A stretch of 64,000 nt of DNA from Fennellomyces sp. T-0311 (taxonomy: Eukaryota; Mucoromycota; Mucoromycetes; Mucorales; Lichtheimiaceae), in NCBI GenBank assembly GCA_025266875.1, contig JALLLT010000009.1, positions 434,001 to 498,000 of the forward strand, read 5' to 3'. The notes beneath the pieces are model-generated. The model had not been told where the DNA came from, searched no databases, and saw only the letters and a list, made by a program, of their open reading frames with translations. Of the stretch, positions 1-10,703 are shown in pieces (within the stretch, counting starts at the first letter, position 1; each line of letters starts with the position of its first letter). The translations under genes were made by a program, and so were the position numbers.

Positions 1-123
1 TACTATCCACCGTCAGCCACGATATCCAAGGACATGCTTTAATTTTCACTGGACTTGCCCTTCCTCGAAATCCACCACTTTGTCCGCATAGTCATCCACC
101 CGGGCACCATCAAATCCATCTAG

Positions 124-487
124 ATCGGTCTACCTACCCAAGTTACCCAGAGTGGGTCTATCACCGAGTCTGAAGAGGATGCGTTGCCGAGTTACCATAG
201 CATTGCACGAGGTGCCGAAGCACTTCTTGGTCACGACAAGAATATGATCAGGGAACTAGAGCGCAGTGAAACGGTAGGTATATATTTACTGGCGGGGACA
301 CCTTTACCCTCAGAGGAAATAGATCTCGTCGACTTTTATAGATATGCAGTCGTTCAGGGACTTGTTTATGAATAGAATGCGTGAGCAGTATGTGTGGATC
401 CAAGAGCGCCGGCTGGAGGACTTTTGGATCATCCAAGAACACATGAATCGTATAAAAGAACGGCTTTCTAATTCAGAGCGTGCATAA
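124..487 (+). CDS. C-terminal part of an unidentified protein (5' end outside or unresolved)
   Basis: Not recognised. An open frame runs from about 124 to a donor at 274 (GTAGGT). After an intron ending at 349, the frame continues from 350 to a TAA at 485-487. The last exon encodes a charged, probably helical tail beginning SFRDLFMNRMREQ and ending KERLSNSERA. Upstream of 124 this frame has a TAG at 121, so an earlier exon must join near here, but I could not choose its boundary. The gene ends only 23 bp before the GID8 start codon on the same strand. The splice at 274-349 keeps phase, which supports a real gene. Confidence 0.5.
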
Positions 488-510
488 TTATTCCGTTTTC
501 TTCTTGCAAC

Positions 511-1363
511 ATGAGCTCAGTTACAACAAAAAAGTCCATTTCCAAAGACGAATGGGAACAACGGCTAAGCAAGGTCAAAGTCAATAAGCAGTGCGTTTGT
601 ATAAATCAACGACATTTCGACACCACGCACTCATGAAGATTTCTTTTACGTAGAGACTTGAACAGGCTGGTAATGAATTACCTAGTCATTGAAGGATACA
701 AAGATGCAGCAGAACAGTTTAGTCTTGAAAGTGGGCTTGAACCGACAATTGATTTAGAGTCGATCCAAGAACGTATGGAGATTCGGCATGCGATTCAGTC
801 TGGCGATGTGGATACTGCGATTGAACTAGTAAACGACGTGAACCCTGAAGTACTAGCAACGATTTATCATCCCGCAGAGAGTGTGTCACTGATGTCTCCA
901 CGTGTAGATTCTCGATACCAACCCAGAGCTCTTTTTCCACCTACAGCAACAACGACTGATTGAAATGATCCGCAACGGCGACTTTGCGGAGGCATTGGAG
1001 TTTGCAGCAGAAGAAATGGCGCCACGTGGCGAGGAACATCCCGAGTTTCTCCAAGAGCTGGAGCGGACCATGGCTCTCTTAGCATTTCAGGACGTCCAAA
1101 AGTCACCGGTGGCGGATCTTCTGCATCCAGGACAACGACAAAAAACAGCAAGCGAGCTCAATGCGGCCATCCTGGTCAGCCAGTCGCGCGAAAAAGATCC
1201 GAAACTGCCGAGTTTGCTCAAGATGCTGATGTGGAGTCAGGAACAGTTGGATGAGCGCATGACGTATCCGCGTATCGAAGACTTTGTTGCGGCCGATTTG
1301 GTTGTTCGTGATAGCGACGGTAACCCGGTCGACGATGCCATTAATTCCTCCACTCCATTGTAA
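511..1363 (+). CDS. GID8: GID8-like subunit of the GID/CTLH E3 ubiquitin ligase
   Basis: Three exons (511-590, 654-849, 908-1363) join in phase to give 243 residues. The N-terminal third holds a LisH motif (LNRLVMNYLVIEGYKDAAEQ), followed by a CTLH segment (IRHAIQSGDVDTAIELVNDV) and a CRA-type C-terminal region with the typical LRFFH-like stretch ELFFHLQQQRLIEMI. Human GID8/TWA1 is about 228 residues, so this looks full length. In yeast the GID complex ubiquitinates gluconeogenic enzymes; GID8 is a scaffold subunit of that cytosolic ligase. The stop lies 42 bp from the stop of the convergent kinase gene. Identification rests on domain order and family-typical motifs seen by eye. Confidence 0.9.
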
Positions 1364-1405
1364 AAGATAAAAAAAATATACACGTCTCTTTATATACACA
1401 CACAG

Positions 1406-2027
1406 TTATATTTGCGCTACAGTCGTCGTGCGGTCCAGTGCATCCAGCACAGTGTTGATCCGATCCAGTGTGCACACAGGGTCGGGGCTGGGGTCGACGT
1501 AGAGAACCTTCTCGATGCCCTCGCCGACGGGGTTCACCGGTGGCTCGTAGTTCTTGACAAATCTAGCCAGGATCTGCACACCTTCGTTACCGATCACACC
1601 CGTAGGATGGTTTTCTCGGCCCATGATGCGATCACCGCATGTCTATCGAAGCGCACTTAGAGACAATCGAAAGGGGTGGAAAGAATCTTACTTGTTGGTC
1701 AGCTGTGAAAACGATGCAATCTACAGGGACTTGAAACTCGCGGGCAATACGGATCCAGGTACTGCGCTGCTGCTCGTCAAAGTTACAACGATCAACGACC
1801 ACATTGTAATTCTGTCTCAGAAACTTTCGACAGTGAATCTCGCAGTTTTTGCGCGATCTCAAGTCATCTTGATTGACTCGGCGCCAGTTCTAGGAATCGA
1901 ATTAGTTGCACAGATTCCAACTGGACGGTTCTTAGAAACGTACTGGTTTGAGGTCTACGAGCGTGTTGGAAAAGGTGCTCTTACCCGAGCCTGGCAAGCC
2001 GACCAGTATCAAAACGCGGTTACTCAT
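1406..2027 (-). CDS. P-loop kinase, AAA_33 type, aprataxin/PNKP-kinase-like
   Basis: Three exons on the minus strand (2027-1944, 1889-1692, 1642-1406) join in phase to give 172 residues. The start places a Walker A motif, LVGLPGSGKST, at residues 8-18. A second family signature, VVVDRCNFDEQQR, lies in exon 2. It resembles the kinase-like P-loop domain fused to aprataxin in plants and the kinase domain of PNKP; fungi also carry short stand-alone versions. The likely activity is phosphorylation of a nucleotide or polynucleotide end, but the substrate is unknown. It shares a roughly 660-bp divergent promoter region with the F-box gene. The fold is confident; the function is inference. Confidence 0.8.
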
Positions 2028-2687
2028 TTTTCCTGAATTAAAAGGGGAAGCGGGCCCAAGCTCAATGGAGAAAAATAGTGCAAGTCAAGCCGCATGTCCT
2101 CCATATTTATGGTATCTGTGATAAATTCGCCACAAGTGTCTGCGGCAGCATCATGGATTGCCGCAGTAAAGGGCAAGTGTCATTCAGGCTTGTCGCCCTT
2201 ATTCTCTCTTTGGTCTGCTAGGTGCACCTTGCGCAAAAAGGAAGGTGGGTGGCACAAGGTCCCGTCCGTAACACCCAGCATATTATGCAAAAGACTTCCT
2301 CGCGGGCGTGCAAAGACCTGTCTAGCTCACTACCTGATTGAACGGCATAGGTCTGTGGGGCATTCGTTCATGAATCATGTATATATGCAACCAGTGGCAA
2401 CGACGCGTCCCAAATGCACGACACGTCGATTGGTACGCTTAGTATATGTTGATTGTGTCCATGGCAATCAATGCGGGGGGACCCCGCGCTTCCCTTTGGC
2501 CTACTGTTTCAACTAGTGCTGCGGGTGGGAGTGTCAAACAAGGGTCAGGCGACATTTCTCTTTACACACACACAACCTGCGCTCACACGTCTAGAAATTT
2601 GGACCGCAGTCTTTTTTGTTTTTCCCGTGAACAGGTTTTCTTTTCCCCTTTTTTCTGTTCCTTTCTCTTTCTTTTTCTGATATAAAG
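2028..2687. promoter_or_regulatory. Divergent intergenic region between kinase and F-box genes
   Basis: This 660-bp stretch separates two head-to-head genes and must carry both promoters. A CA-rich run near 2563-2585 and a CT/T-rich tract at about 2612-2680, just before the F-box ATG at 2688, are typical of fungal core promoters. Small open frames here (for example 2094-2516) have no recognisable content. Confidence 0.45.
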
Positions 2688-4128
2688 ATGAATAATACAT
2701 CCTCCGAGTTAGACGAGTTCCGACAACAATGGAAGCAAGAAGTGCAACGAAAATCCGTGCCTCTCCCCGCCGACTCTCCGTTTGCGACACCGCCATCCTC
2801 TCCGCCACTCAAGCCTAATAAGCAGGACCAAGTGGATGGACAGCTCTCCGCGATCGACAACTATGTGATGGCCATGGATATGGAGCGCATGGGACAGCTG
2901 GGCCAAGGTACGCACAGGATTCTCCATTTATTTGGGTTTCCCACGAAAATGGTCCTGATGATTTTTTTCCCAGCCCTGCTGCATTACCGGCAAGCATTCA
3001 AATTAGACCCGGACGTTGACAGAGCCTACAGAAAGCTCAACCTAGCCGAGCCATCAGCGTCTGCAAACACGCGTCAGTGTGACCCGCTGGTGGCCATCGC
3101 AACAGCTGATGGTAGTGACATCCGCACCTTACTCGGTCACTCGCATTATGAGCAAACCAGCAATACCGTCGCTGCAGGTGACGGCGACCCATTAGACGCT
3201 TTGGTTCGCGAATTCCTTCACCAAGATATCAGCTACATACCCAGACTGGATTATAAACCTCTTGCTATTGCAAAACTCCCTGGTAAGTGGGTTTATAACG
3301 GATGTCTGGACAGCAGGCCAACTAGCAACTCTTATATATAAATATATTATTTGTAGACGAACTTCTTGTCCACGTACTAGGTCATCTGGTTCTCCATTCG
3401 GTCTCTTCTGTTGCTGCCTTTGCACTGGTCTGCAAAAGGTTCTTTTTGGCTACGCGTTCAGCGTCTTTGTGGCGTCATGCATGCGAGCACATGTTCCGTA
3501 CACCGGGTATGACGCTGGAGCAGTCGCGTCAACACCAGGCGGTATTCGTCAACTCGATGTACGATGGTTATTGGTTTAGAATGTTTATTGAGCGGCCACG
3601 GTTACGGTTTGATGGCGTGTACATTTCCGTGTGCCAATATACCAGGTACGCACCTACCTTTGTAAACATTCCACAAATTAGTTCATAAATAGAAAGGAAA
3701 ACTAAAAAGGAACTAGACCAGGCATATCGGATAACTCGTGGATACATCCCGTCCAACTCGTCACATACTACCGCTACCTGCGCTTCTTCCCTGATGGCAC
3801 CATGATTAAATACCTTTCGACCGACCAACCAGCTGATGTTGTGCGGCTGCTGACATCCGATTTTTCGCGACGACAAGTTTTCCACGGCAGGTTCCGCATT
3901 GAAGATTCGGGCGAGGTGTGGGTGGAGATGCGAGACCAGACTCGGCCACGCGACCGCTTCCAGATGGCGCTGTGCATCAAGAGCACCAGCCGCGGACGCC
4001 ACAACAAGATGGGATGGACCTCGTACGTCAGCCAGAAGGACGGCCGCGAGGAAGTAACAACGTATGATCTGAATTCCATGCGACCTTATTTCTTTAGCGT
4101 CGTGCGCCATTACCGCAATGCTCTGTAG
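2688..4128 (+). CDS. F-box only protein 9-like (Pof7/Hrt3 family) SCF substrate receptor
   Basis: Four exons (2688-2907, 2974-3282, 3357-3645, 3717-4128) join in phase to give 409 residues. The N-terminal region has one TPR-like helix pair (ALLHYRQAFKLDPDVDRAYR). Exon 3 carries the F-box (LPDELLVHVLGHLVLHSVSS). The C-terminal half matches the conserved FBXO9 domain, including VTYYRYLRFFPDGTMIKYLS, and ends SFFVVRHYRNAL-like. FBXO9/Hrt3 proteins link substrates to Skp1-cullin ubiquitin ligases; human FBXO9 targets Tel2/Tti1. Length and domain order match the family. The F-box falls at a splice junction (KLP|D), which supports the intron call. Substrate unknown. Confidence 0.88.
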
Positions 4129-4294
4129 ATTACATTGGCACTCCGCATAGTAGCTGTACACACAGATGGTTACCTTTTAAGACGAAAAAGACAGCACTTT
4201 TTTTTTTGCTTCCGAGCAAGAAAATAACAATTGAAAAACACCTCTCTTTTTTACTCTTTCATTTCTACATTCCTTCACCATTTTACCCCGATAA

Positions 4295-5207
4295 ATGGCT
4301 CTCGATACGCCATCGCCCGAGTATACCTCGCTTTCGCCTTTGGCGACTGCAATTTATGAACATATGGAAGCAACTGCGCGTCTGGTGCGCGTAGCATTAG
4401 CCCTCGAATGGACCATCTTTACACGATTCATTGTGGGCGTCATTGTCGCCACATTGATCACTGTCATCTATCTGCTATTTACCCTCCGCAATGGTCGACA
4501 ACCCCTTGTGATATGGGAGCGCCTCAACAAGCCTATCGTCAAGCTATTCCGACCCTGGATTTTTGCGCATTTGCTCGGCAAAGCCGATCCTTATGCATTA
4601 TCGATCGGTAAAGTTTGATCCAGCGGCGGTCATGCACCAAGCCATTAACCTTATAACAAAAGATATGCGCGTGGCAACGTTTTCCCGAGGATTTTGCACC
4701 GGGTTTATGCGTGTAAGTTGCCCCGGGAGGCGAGAGAGGGTGATGACACCGGTCATTGAGATTGAAAATGTTTAGGACCGCAAACGCAACCACAATCCGT
4801 TTCGAAGGTAAGGTTTATGGCCTGGAGGATGGCCACATGATTGATCCGCTTTATTACAGTATCCATGCAACTGCAATGGCCACATTTGCCGAGACGATCG
4901 GTGGCCTGGCGCTGATGAGCACGATTGCCCCGAAAGATCGAGCCATACTGGTGTCGCTCAAAATGGAGGTGAGCGAGTGATGCATACCGGTTTGCAAAGC
5001 GCAGGTCGTCTGAACAAAAAGTGCGGGTAAACCCTGTAGTACAAGAAAAAGGCGCGTGGGCTGCTGGCGGCGTCCTCCGACTTTACACCGCCGACGTACA
5101 CCTCCGGACGACAAGAGATCGAGACGGAGGTCGTGATCAAGGACCGGATGTTGGATACCGTCGCGATCGCTCATCTGGGGTGGGTGGTCGAGACCAAGGA
5201 AGCGTGA
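4295..5207 (+). CDS. DUF4442-like hotdog-fold thioesterase family protein, with apparent frameshift
   Basis: The frame opens at ATG 4295 with a transmembrane segment at about residues 48-70 (FTRFIVGVIVATLITVIYLL). Exons 4295-4712, 4776-4807, 4860-4968 and 5040-5207 join in phase, but exon 1 changes frame by one base around 4609-4620 (run GTTTGATCC). No intron of credible size explains the switch. Removing one T would give about 241 residues. The hotdog signature NPFRSIHATAMATFAETIGG and the following VSLKMEYKKKARG match acyl-CoA thioesterase-like DUF4442 proteins, which usually act on acyl-CoA at membranes or in mitochondria. It could be a recent pseudogene, a sequencing error or an allele. 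Family confident; activity inferred. Confidence 0.7.
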
Positions 5208-5716
5208 TGGGGATAGTAGCGGATCATTGTTTTACTCTCTCTCTCTCTCTTTCTCTTCTCGATATGCAGTCTAAAAGAACATTTAAAGTTTTCTCGTTTA
5301 CTTAGAAAAGTGTGTAACCACCAGGCCTGCATACACACGCATACTGTGCAAAACACAGCCAGCGCAGGCTTTCAGGGAAGCCAAAGAGAGTCGGTGCGGC
5401 GGGTGGCGTGCGCACGGCGAGGGACAGGCGGTGTATCCATGCACACGCGTCGTTTTTTGTTGCGGGGCAACGGCCCTGTTGCTGAGTTGCGTGGTGAAAC
5501 GCTGCGAGTAGGAGGGAATTATGTAGCACTTTTGGGACGCTGCTCTTCTTTCGCGATCGCTCCACTTTACAAAAACAAGCAGCATACTGTAGCTAATTGG
5601 GCAGGGAAAACAACAACAACAAAAAAAAGCACCTATCCCCCCTGGATTTTTAAAAAAAGACACAGGGCGTTTTTCCTTCTTTTTCATTTTCTTACTTTCT
5701 CTCTTACCTTTTCTTT
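5208..5716. other. Intergenic region with CT microsatellite
   Basis: No gene is supported here. A CT/TC dinucleotide tract lies at about 5234-5260, and a T/CT-rich tract at 5660-5712 immediately precedes the next ATG, as in other promoters of this window. Open frames crossing the region have no recognisable content. Confidence 0.4.
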
Positions 5717-7147
5717 ATGTCTGAGAACAGCCTGTTTCAGTTTGCGCAGGTGATTGCCGACCAACCTACACATCAGCCGCCGTCGTCCTCGCCCTCCGCG
5801 CATCAGCGCATCAACCTGTCGCATCCGCCCTACCAACCACCACGATCGTCGGACGGCTGTGCGCCCATGCCTCGTCGCTACCTTCCGATTCGCAAGGTAC
5901 AGCAACCTACGGGCCATCTCTTCTTCCATTGACACGTCATCTCTGCTAATTGTTAGAATGCCTGCATTGTGTGCGGTGTGTGCTTCACGTGCTCCAGGGT
6001 AAGCTGCTAGCAAGAGAGCACACAGCAATGATAGGCTGACATTTCATAAAAGCTGTACGGCACCAACTGTATATGCGAGGAAGTGCAACCACGACGGGGC
6101 AAGAACCTGCCAGAGGGCAGCCTGGACTCGCGGGCAAAGAAGCTGCACCCGCAGGACAAGGAGGATTACGAGTTTTCGATGCAGTGGCTGTCTGAGCATG
6201 CAAACACAATATATAAGGACGAGACCGGCTCAGTCGTCGGCCTGCGCGATCTGTCTGAGGTGTCACTTTGCAAGGCACATAGCAGTACGCTTTACCGCGC
6301 CAAGAAGCGGCACGAGCGAGGCAGGAATCAAGCCCCGCCCTCGCCCGCCGACTCCAACGGGATCGACATGATGGATCGCGATCCCTACCCTGTGCACCCA
6401 CATCCGCAGCATCATCATTATCCGCCTCCGTCGTCCTTCGAAGGCGGCGGTCTGGCAGCGAAAGTGAGGGAGATCCACTACCAACAGTACCGTTCGACGC
6501 CGCCGCCAGATTTCAGCATGATGCAAGCATCCTCATCGCTCAAGCGCAAACGCACATCCAGACCACCCTCCTCGCCTACTGAGAAACCCCATTCGAGCGC
6601 CTCGACCCCGCTCTACGCCACCGGCATGGCCCCTCTTTTGTCGCATCATCCTTCGTCGTCGTCGTCCTCCGCCGTCGAGTCCCGTCATGATGTCGATTCA
6701 AACTTTTCGTTGCCTCCGTTGCATTCGAGAGCCTCGTCGCTGTCGGCATTGTCGTCGTCGTTCCAGAACCATCTGCATCTGTCCAGCCCGTATCCCTCGG
6801 CCTACCCTCGCCAACCGTCGTCATCCACCCCGCAAACGGGATCACCTACGCAACAGACCGTCCTGGAGACAGTGTCGCTCAAGTCTTTGGAATCCCCCTG
6901 CAAATACTACTTTCGCAACCTCGCCATCACCGACACATTTACCTTCCGCGACCTGCTGAAAGAAATCGACATGACAGGCTCGCCGCCACAGGGCAAGCGC
7001 ATTGTCGTCTCGGATGAAAAGAACGAGACCTTCTTCCCGCTCGACCAGGCCATCCGAAGCGTCATCCGACGTCCGCTCGCTTCACACATGGAGTTGTGCT
7101 TAGGTTTGAGCGACAAACCCTCGATCGATTGGAGCACCTATGCTTGA
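5717..7147 (+). CDS. Unrecognised Cys-rich protein with disordered Ser/Pro middle and conserved C-terminal domain
   Basis: Three exons (5717-5896, 5957-5998, 6053-7147) give 438 residues. A small exon and its flank encode a cysteine cluster, ACIVCGVCFTCSRLYGTNC, at about residues 62-80, probably a metal-binding module. Residues 170-370 are low-complexity Ser/Pro/His. The last 90 residues look globular (KYYFRNLAITDTFTFRDLL and GKRIVVSDEKNETFFPLDQA). No catalytic signature is visible. The fold could be a fungal zinc-binding regulator with a C-terminal interaction domain; that is a guess. I do not recognise the family. Splice phases agree and the protein is too structured to be chance. Confidence 0.75.
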
Positions 7148-7189
7148 AAGTTATTCCCCACCCACCACACCTTCTCTGCCGGCGCCTGT

Positions 7190-7225
7190 ATATCTATATA
7201 CCTCTCTCTCTCTCTCTCTCTATCT
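7190..7225. repeat. CT dinucleotide microsatellite
   Basis: A TA/TC-rich run with about nine consecutive CT units sits in the 3' flank of the Cys-rich gene. No function is implied. Confidence 0.7.
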
Positions 7226-7391
7226 TTTTTCTTTTCCTCTCCGTGTGATATTTGTATGTCTTTTTTTTTCTTTCGTCCGGTTGATTGTCTCTAAATATCA
7301 TAACCCCTGTCGTTCATGCAAGGTTTTTTTTACTTCTCATTTTCGTTCACAGCCAAAAAAATACACTTTTATTTTTTCCTTTCCACACATC

Positions 7392-7881
7392 ATGCGCAAA
7401 ACACCCTACAACCCTGACGTGACGAATGAGCAAGTGAAGATCGAGGCGGAAAAGGCCAATCGTGCTGCAGCAAAGTATCATCGCCAGCGCAACACAGAAA
7501 CCGCTCACACGTTTGATGACCTCGAGTTCGATTATCCCAACGTCAATAAGGACAAGATCGATCCTGAAAACTCGTAATTACTTGGCCCTATTGTCGCATA
7601 CCTGTTTTGCTCATCCATAGAAAGGTCATGGGTAGATATCCCTCAGGATCAGTGTGAAGTTTGTAAGTCTTCTCTTTTTGGCCTGGGTTTCTTTGTCTCT
7701 AAAAAAAGTAAAAGTGCTAGCCGACGATAGCATACTGCCAAAATTGTCGCCAGAAGATACAACCCCCATGACGGCCAGAGATAAATCCAATCAGTGGATC
7801 AAGGACCATGCAAACGATCCACCAGATACTCGATCACCGTACAGGGACCGGAAGGATGGTTCGGCAGATTTAGTGGGATAG
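7392..7881 (+). CDS. Small acidic hydrophilic protein, unknown
   Basis: Three exons (7392-7573, 7625-7662, 7721-7881) join in phase to give 126 residues. The first encodes MRKTPYNPDVTNEQVKIEAE and is Lys/Glu-rich, the 38-nt middle exon encodes SWVDIPQDQCEV, and the third ends DRKDGSADLVG. The middle intron uses an ATAGAAAG acceptor and the second a GTAAGT donor. The protein is highly charged with no membrane segment and no motif I recognise. If the introns are wrong, exon 1 alone gives a 61-residue protein ending DPENS. The continuous sense frame across three exons favours the spliced model. Confidence 0.55.
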
Positions 7882-8409
7882 CTAGCTGTTTATTTACTGG
7901 AATATACGGACTTCTTGGGTGACCACGGTTACAGTCCATGTGAAAGTTGTTCTTTGTGTCCTTTCCGCTCATATGAAAAGCAGAGGGAGTGCTACGTACT
8001 GCCGCTAACCACAGTTACTACATGCTAGATTTAACCTCTCTACTGAAACCATAGAAGCCTCACAGTGTAAATTGTGATCCTGACTTCTTTTATTGCTCTC
8101 TAACCATATCTAGTTTTGAAAAGCCCGGCAGCAAGCCATAAAACCGTCAATCTGCATCCAGCACAGCCTCAGCGGCAGTACCTGGCCGACTTGATGCTTT
8201 TTCTAGGCCACCTATGGCTGTTGATCGTTGGGCTGTTCCAAGCACGTTAGGATTTGAAGTGTTCTACGAGAATACAACTAAACCCTACTGGTATGCAGCC
8301 AATCTCCCATAATACCAATTTCCTCTGTGAGATTTCCGTTCATTGAAGAACCACGACGGGTCCTCTCAGACAATACATCGTTCAGTTTTGCACCATCACA
8401 CCAAACTTT
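7882..8409. other. Intergenic region upstream of the tandem array
   Basis: No gene is supported. The stretch from about 8130 to 8409 may contain the decayed N-terminal part of array copy 1, but the match is too weak to place. Confidence 0.3.
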
Positions 8410-8896
8410 CAGGATGAAAAGATGGTTGCAAGACCATACGCATGTTTCGTACACTACATCGGAATATCACCGACTTCACTCAGAATCACTTTAAGTTACG
8501 TTACGATCTCACAGAGCCAACCAATGTTCACGTCCAGAACTACTGTCATTTTCCCGGTCTCGCAAAAAATTGGCATCCCATTGATCGTCCATATGGAGAC
8601 GCCATACAAATGATCAATTGGTAAGCCCTTTGATGACAGGAGCCAACAGCTTGACAATCTTTGCTTAACTATGAAACTGACTTTTCTGGCACGCTTGTGT
8701 GCGGAGCAAGCTCGGGTACAGCTCTGGTTGCACGTGGCGATCATAAGCCGCTCTCGTTTGGGCTCTTGACAACTATAATGGCGTGTAATGATATGCAAGA
8801 TACCTTCACGTCACAGTGTTTCAGTGCTTTTGCGATCAGGTTGATCCAGAAGACCAAAAAAAGTTTCAACGATAGTGGGGACTCTTGTATTATTTA
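8410..8896 (+). pseudogene. Tandem-array family, copy 1 (decayed)
   Basis: Frames shift several times but family motifs appear in order: TQNHF near 8470, QPMFTSRTTVIFPVSQKIGI at about 8517-8576, PLIVHMETP, then GTALVARGDHKPLSFGLLTT near 8715-8770, and KTKKSF near 8850. Stops and frameshifts separate these blocks, so no full protein can be made. The block order and spacing match intact copies such as that at 17222-17881. Confidence 0.75.
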
Positions 8897-9229
8897 AGAT
8901 TACTTGAAGATCTAAATGACACTATACGATGTTTCATATGGTATTTGAGATCCACTTTTCTATTTAACGTGGAAATATGCCGCTTTTGCTTTAATAAACG
9001 TAGCTGAAACCAAGTTGCATGATATCATGACGTGCCAAGGGTCATTTGTTGATTATGTACCAACTTGATAATCGAAAAACCGGTTTCGATATTTATTGCA
9101 TATCTGTTGTGACTTTGGCTCTCACAATTTCTTTCCAACCATGGCGTAACGACCGATTGAACCTGACGACTGGCATGGGCGATATCATCTCTGGCAGATC
9201 ATAGTACCATTGTCGCATTTTTGTGAAGC

Positions 9230-9672
9230 TATACACGCGCATCTGAAGTAAATTATCCAGAAAAGACGAAACTCGCTCAGAATAGGACTTTAGATCACAT
9301 TATGGTTCCACGGGGCGACCCAGTGTCCGTACTCGGAAAGTCTGCTATTTCTTCCGTCTCGCAAAAAATCGTTATCCCGTTAATCATATATCTGGAGACT
9401 CCCCTCATGCATCAGCTCATGTTTCGGAAGGGTGCTTACCAGAACCAAACAATTGTCGACTTTTTGATGGTACTTGAGACTGGTCGCAAAACGTAGGGAT
9501 ATCGATACGCATGGGGCACAGCTCTAATTGTACGTCTCGACCATCAACCGCTTTCCATTGAACTTTTAGCAGCAATACACGCATATATATGTATGTTGGA
9601 AAGAGAGCGATATGACAAAGGAAAACGATATGGCTATGCAAGGCACCAAGTTTTCCTAGCATCACCAAAATA
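9230..9672 (+). pseudogene. Tandem-array family, copy 2 (decayed)
   Basis: Recognisable fragments are SAISSVSQKIVIPLIIYLET (about 9340-9399) and, after a stop at 9494-9496, a block reading GTALIVRLDHQPLSIELL from about 9517. The N-terminal block is eroded and the C-terminal DF..F..KF block is lost. It lies on the same strand as the intact neighbours. Confidence 0.75.
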
Positions 9673-9809
9673 AGCTCTTGATTTTCTTTATCTCTAAAAC
9701 TTTGTCAACGGTTAATAAACAAGTCATCACATGTGGTACATTTCCTGTTTCTAACTGGTTTCCAGGATTCATATTTTACAAGAGTAATTTTCTTTTCTTC
9801 CTCCAAATC

Positions 9810-10448
9810 ATGTCTGCCATTGATTATACGGGTTGGTTGAAGATAACAGAAGGCTCCACAAGTCAAGGGTTGGAGCCGAACGCATTCAATAAGCCGCTGG
9901 TTCGTCTGCCAAAGAAACCGGCACCGCATCCTTGTCAAGTCGTATGCGTAATTCGTAAAAGCGATCGGGATAGCAAGAAACTCACTCAAGATCACTTTTT
10001 CGAGTCCGTTACGGTTCAGCCCACGCACGCCATGTTTATGTCTGGGAAGTCGATCATCTCCCCACTCTCCCAAAAGATTGGTATCCCATTGATTATCCAC
10101 CCAGAAAGCCAGGTGCCACACGGATTTATGAACCCAAACCGCGAAAAATATGAGAACCAAACAATCACGTATCTGTTGATCCAGCTCGACAACGGTTTCG
10201 CGAATCTGGAACATCAAGATGGATTGGGTACAGCTTTAGTTTCCCGCCTGGACTATAAGCCGCTATCAATTGGACTTCTGACAACAATACACGCGTATAC
10301 GAGCATGTTGTTGAGTGAGCGCTACGGCAGCGAGGACGATAGTCGTGTGCAACATACAGTTACGCCAGAGGATTTTACCAAGTTTGCGCGAAAGTTTATT
10401 GACAATACCAGAGCTAGCTTTAACAACCACTGGGATATCAAGCTTTAG
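9810..10448 (+). CDS. Tandem-array family, copy 3 (intact, 212 aa), unknown function
   Basis: Intronless frame of 212 residues. The ATG at 9810 is chosen because it aligns with the starts of the other copies; the frame opens earlier. The N-terminal 40 residues contain DYTGWLK. The core has TQDHFFESVTV, GKSIISPLSQKIGIPLIIH, and GLGTALVSRLDYKPLSIGLL, and the end has VTPEDFTKFARKFI. No signal peptide, membrane segment or conserved cysteine is visible. I do not recognise a named domain. The block pattern faintly recalls uncharacterised small proteins of other fungi (memory only). It is the last copy before the minus-strand Fanzor-like relic. Confidence 0.8.
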   Translation: MSAIDYTGWLKITEGSTSQGLEPNAFNKPLVRLPKKPAPHPCQVVCVIRKSDRDSKKLTQDHFFESVTVQPTHAMFMSGKSIISPLSQKIGIPLIIHPESQVPHGFMNPNREKYENQTITYLLIQLDNGFANLEHQDGLGTALVSRLDYKPLSIGLLTTIHAYTSMLLSERYGSEDDSRVQHTVTPEDFTKFARKFIDNTRASFNNHWDIKL

Positions 10449-10703
10449 TGTTCACTCTTGCTTGCTTGAAATAAATATACACGTGTATATGAAGTTGCGG
10501 TATCGGGGCATCTGCTTTGGCGATATAAATGAACTCCATCTGTTGGCTAGACCTACATAACATTTCCTGATCTCCGACTTGAGCGCAACATAAAACAGGT
10601 CACAGATTTGGGATATTTATACGTAAAAAATACAGGCGTTCAGCTAACTAAACTATCTTTTCTCCAGCTTCAAGCTGGTTGGGGCAGCGAACGAGAACAC
10701 GAG
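10449..10703. other. Short intergenic gap between array copy 3 and Fanzor-like relic
   Basis: About 255 bp with AATAAATA at roughly 10470 as a possible polyadenylation signal for copy 3. Nothing else is supported. Confidence 0.3.

Noticed and set aside
2094..2516. A 140-codon plus frame upstream of the F-box gene
   Set aside because: No recognisable content, lies in the divergent promoter region and ends in AT/CA-rich sequence.
5310..5753. A 147-codon plus frame ending inside the Cys-rich gene start
   Set aside because: Random composition with Thr/Lys runs from a T-rich tract; the real gene begins at 5717 in another frame.
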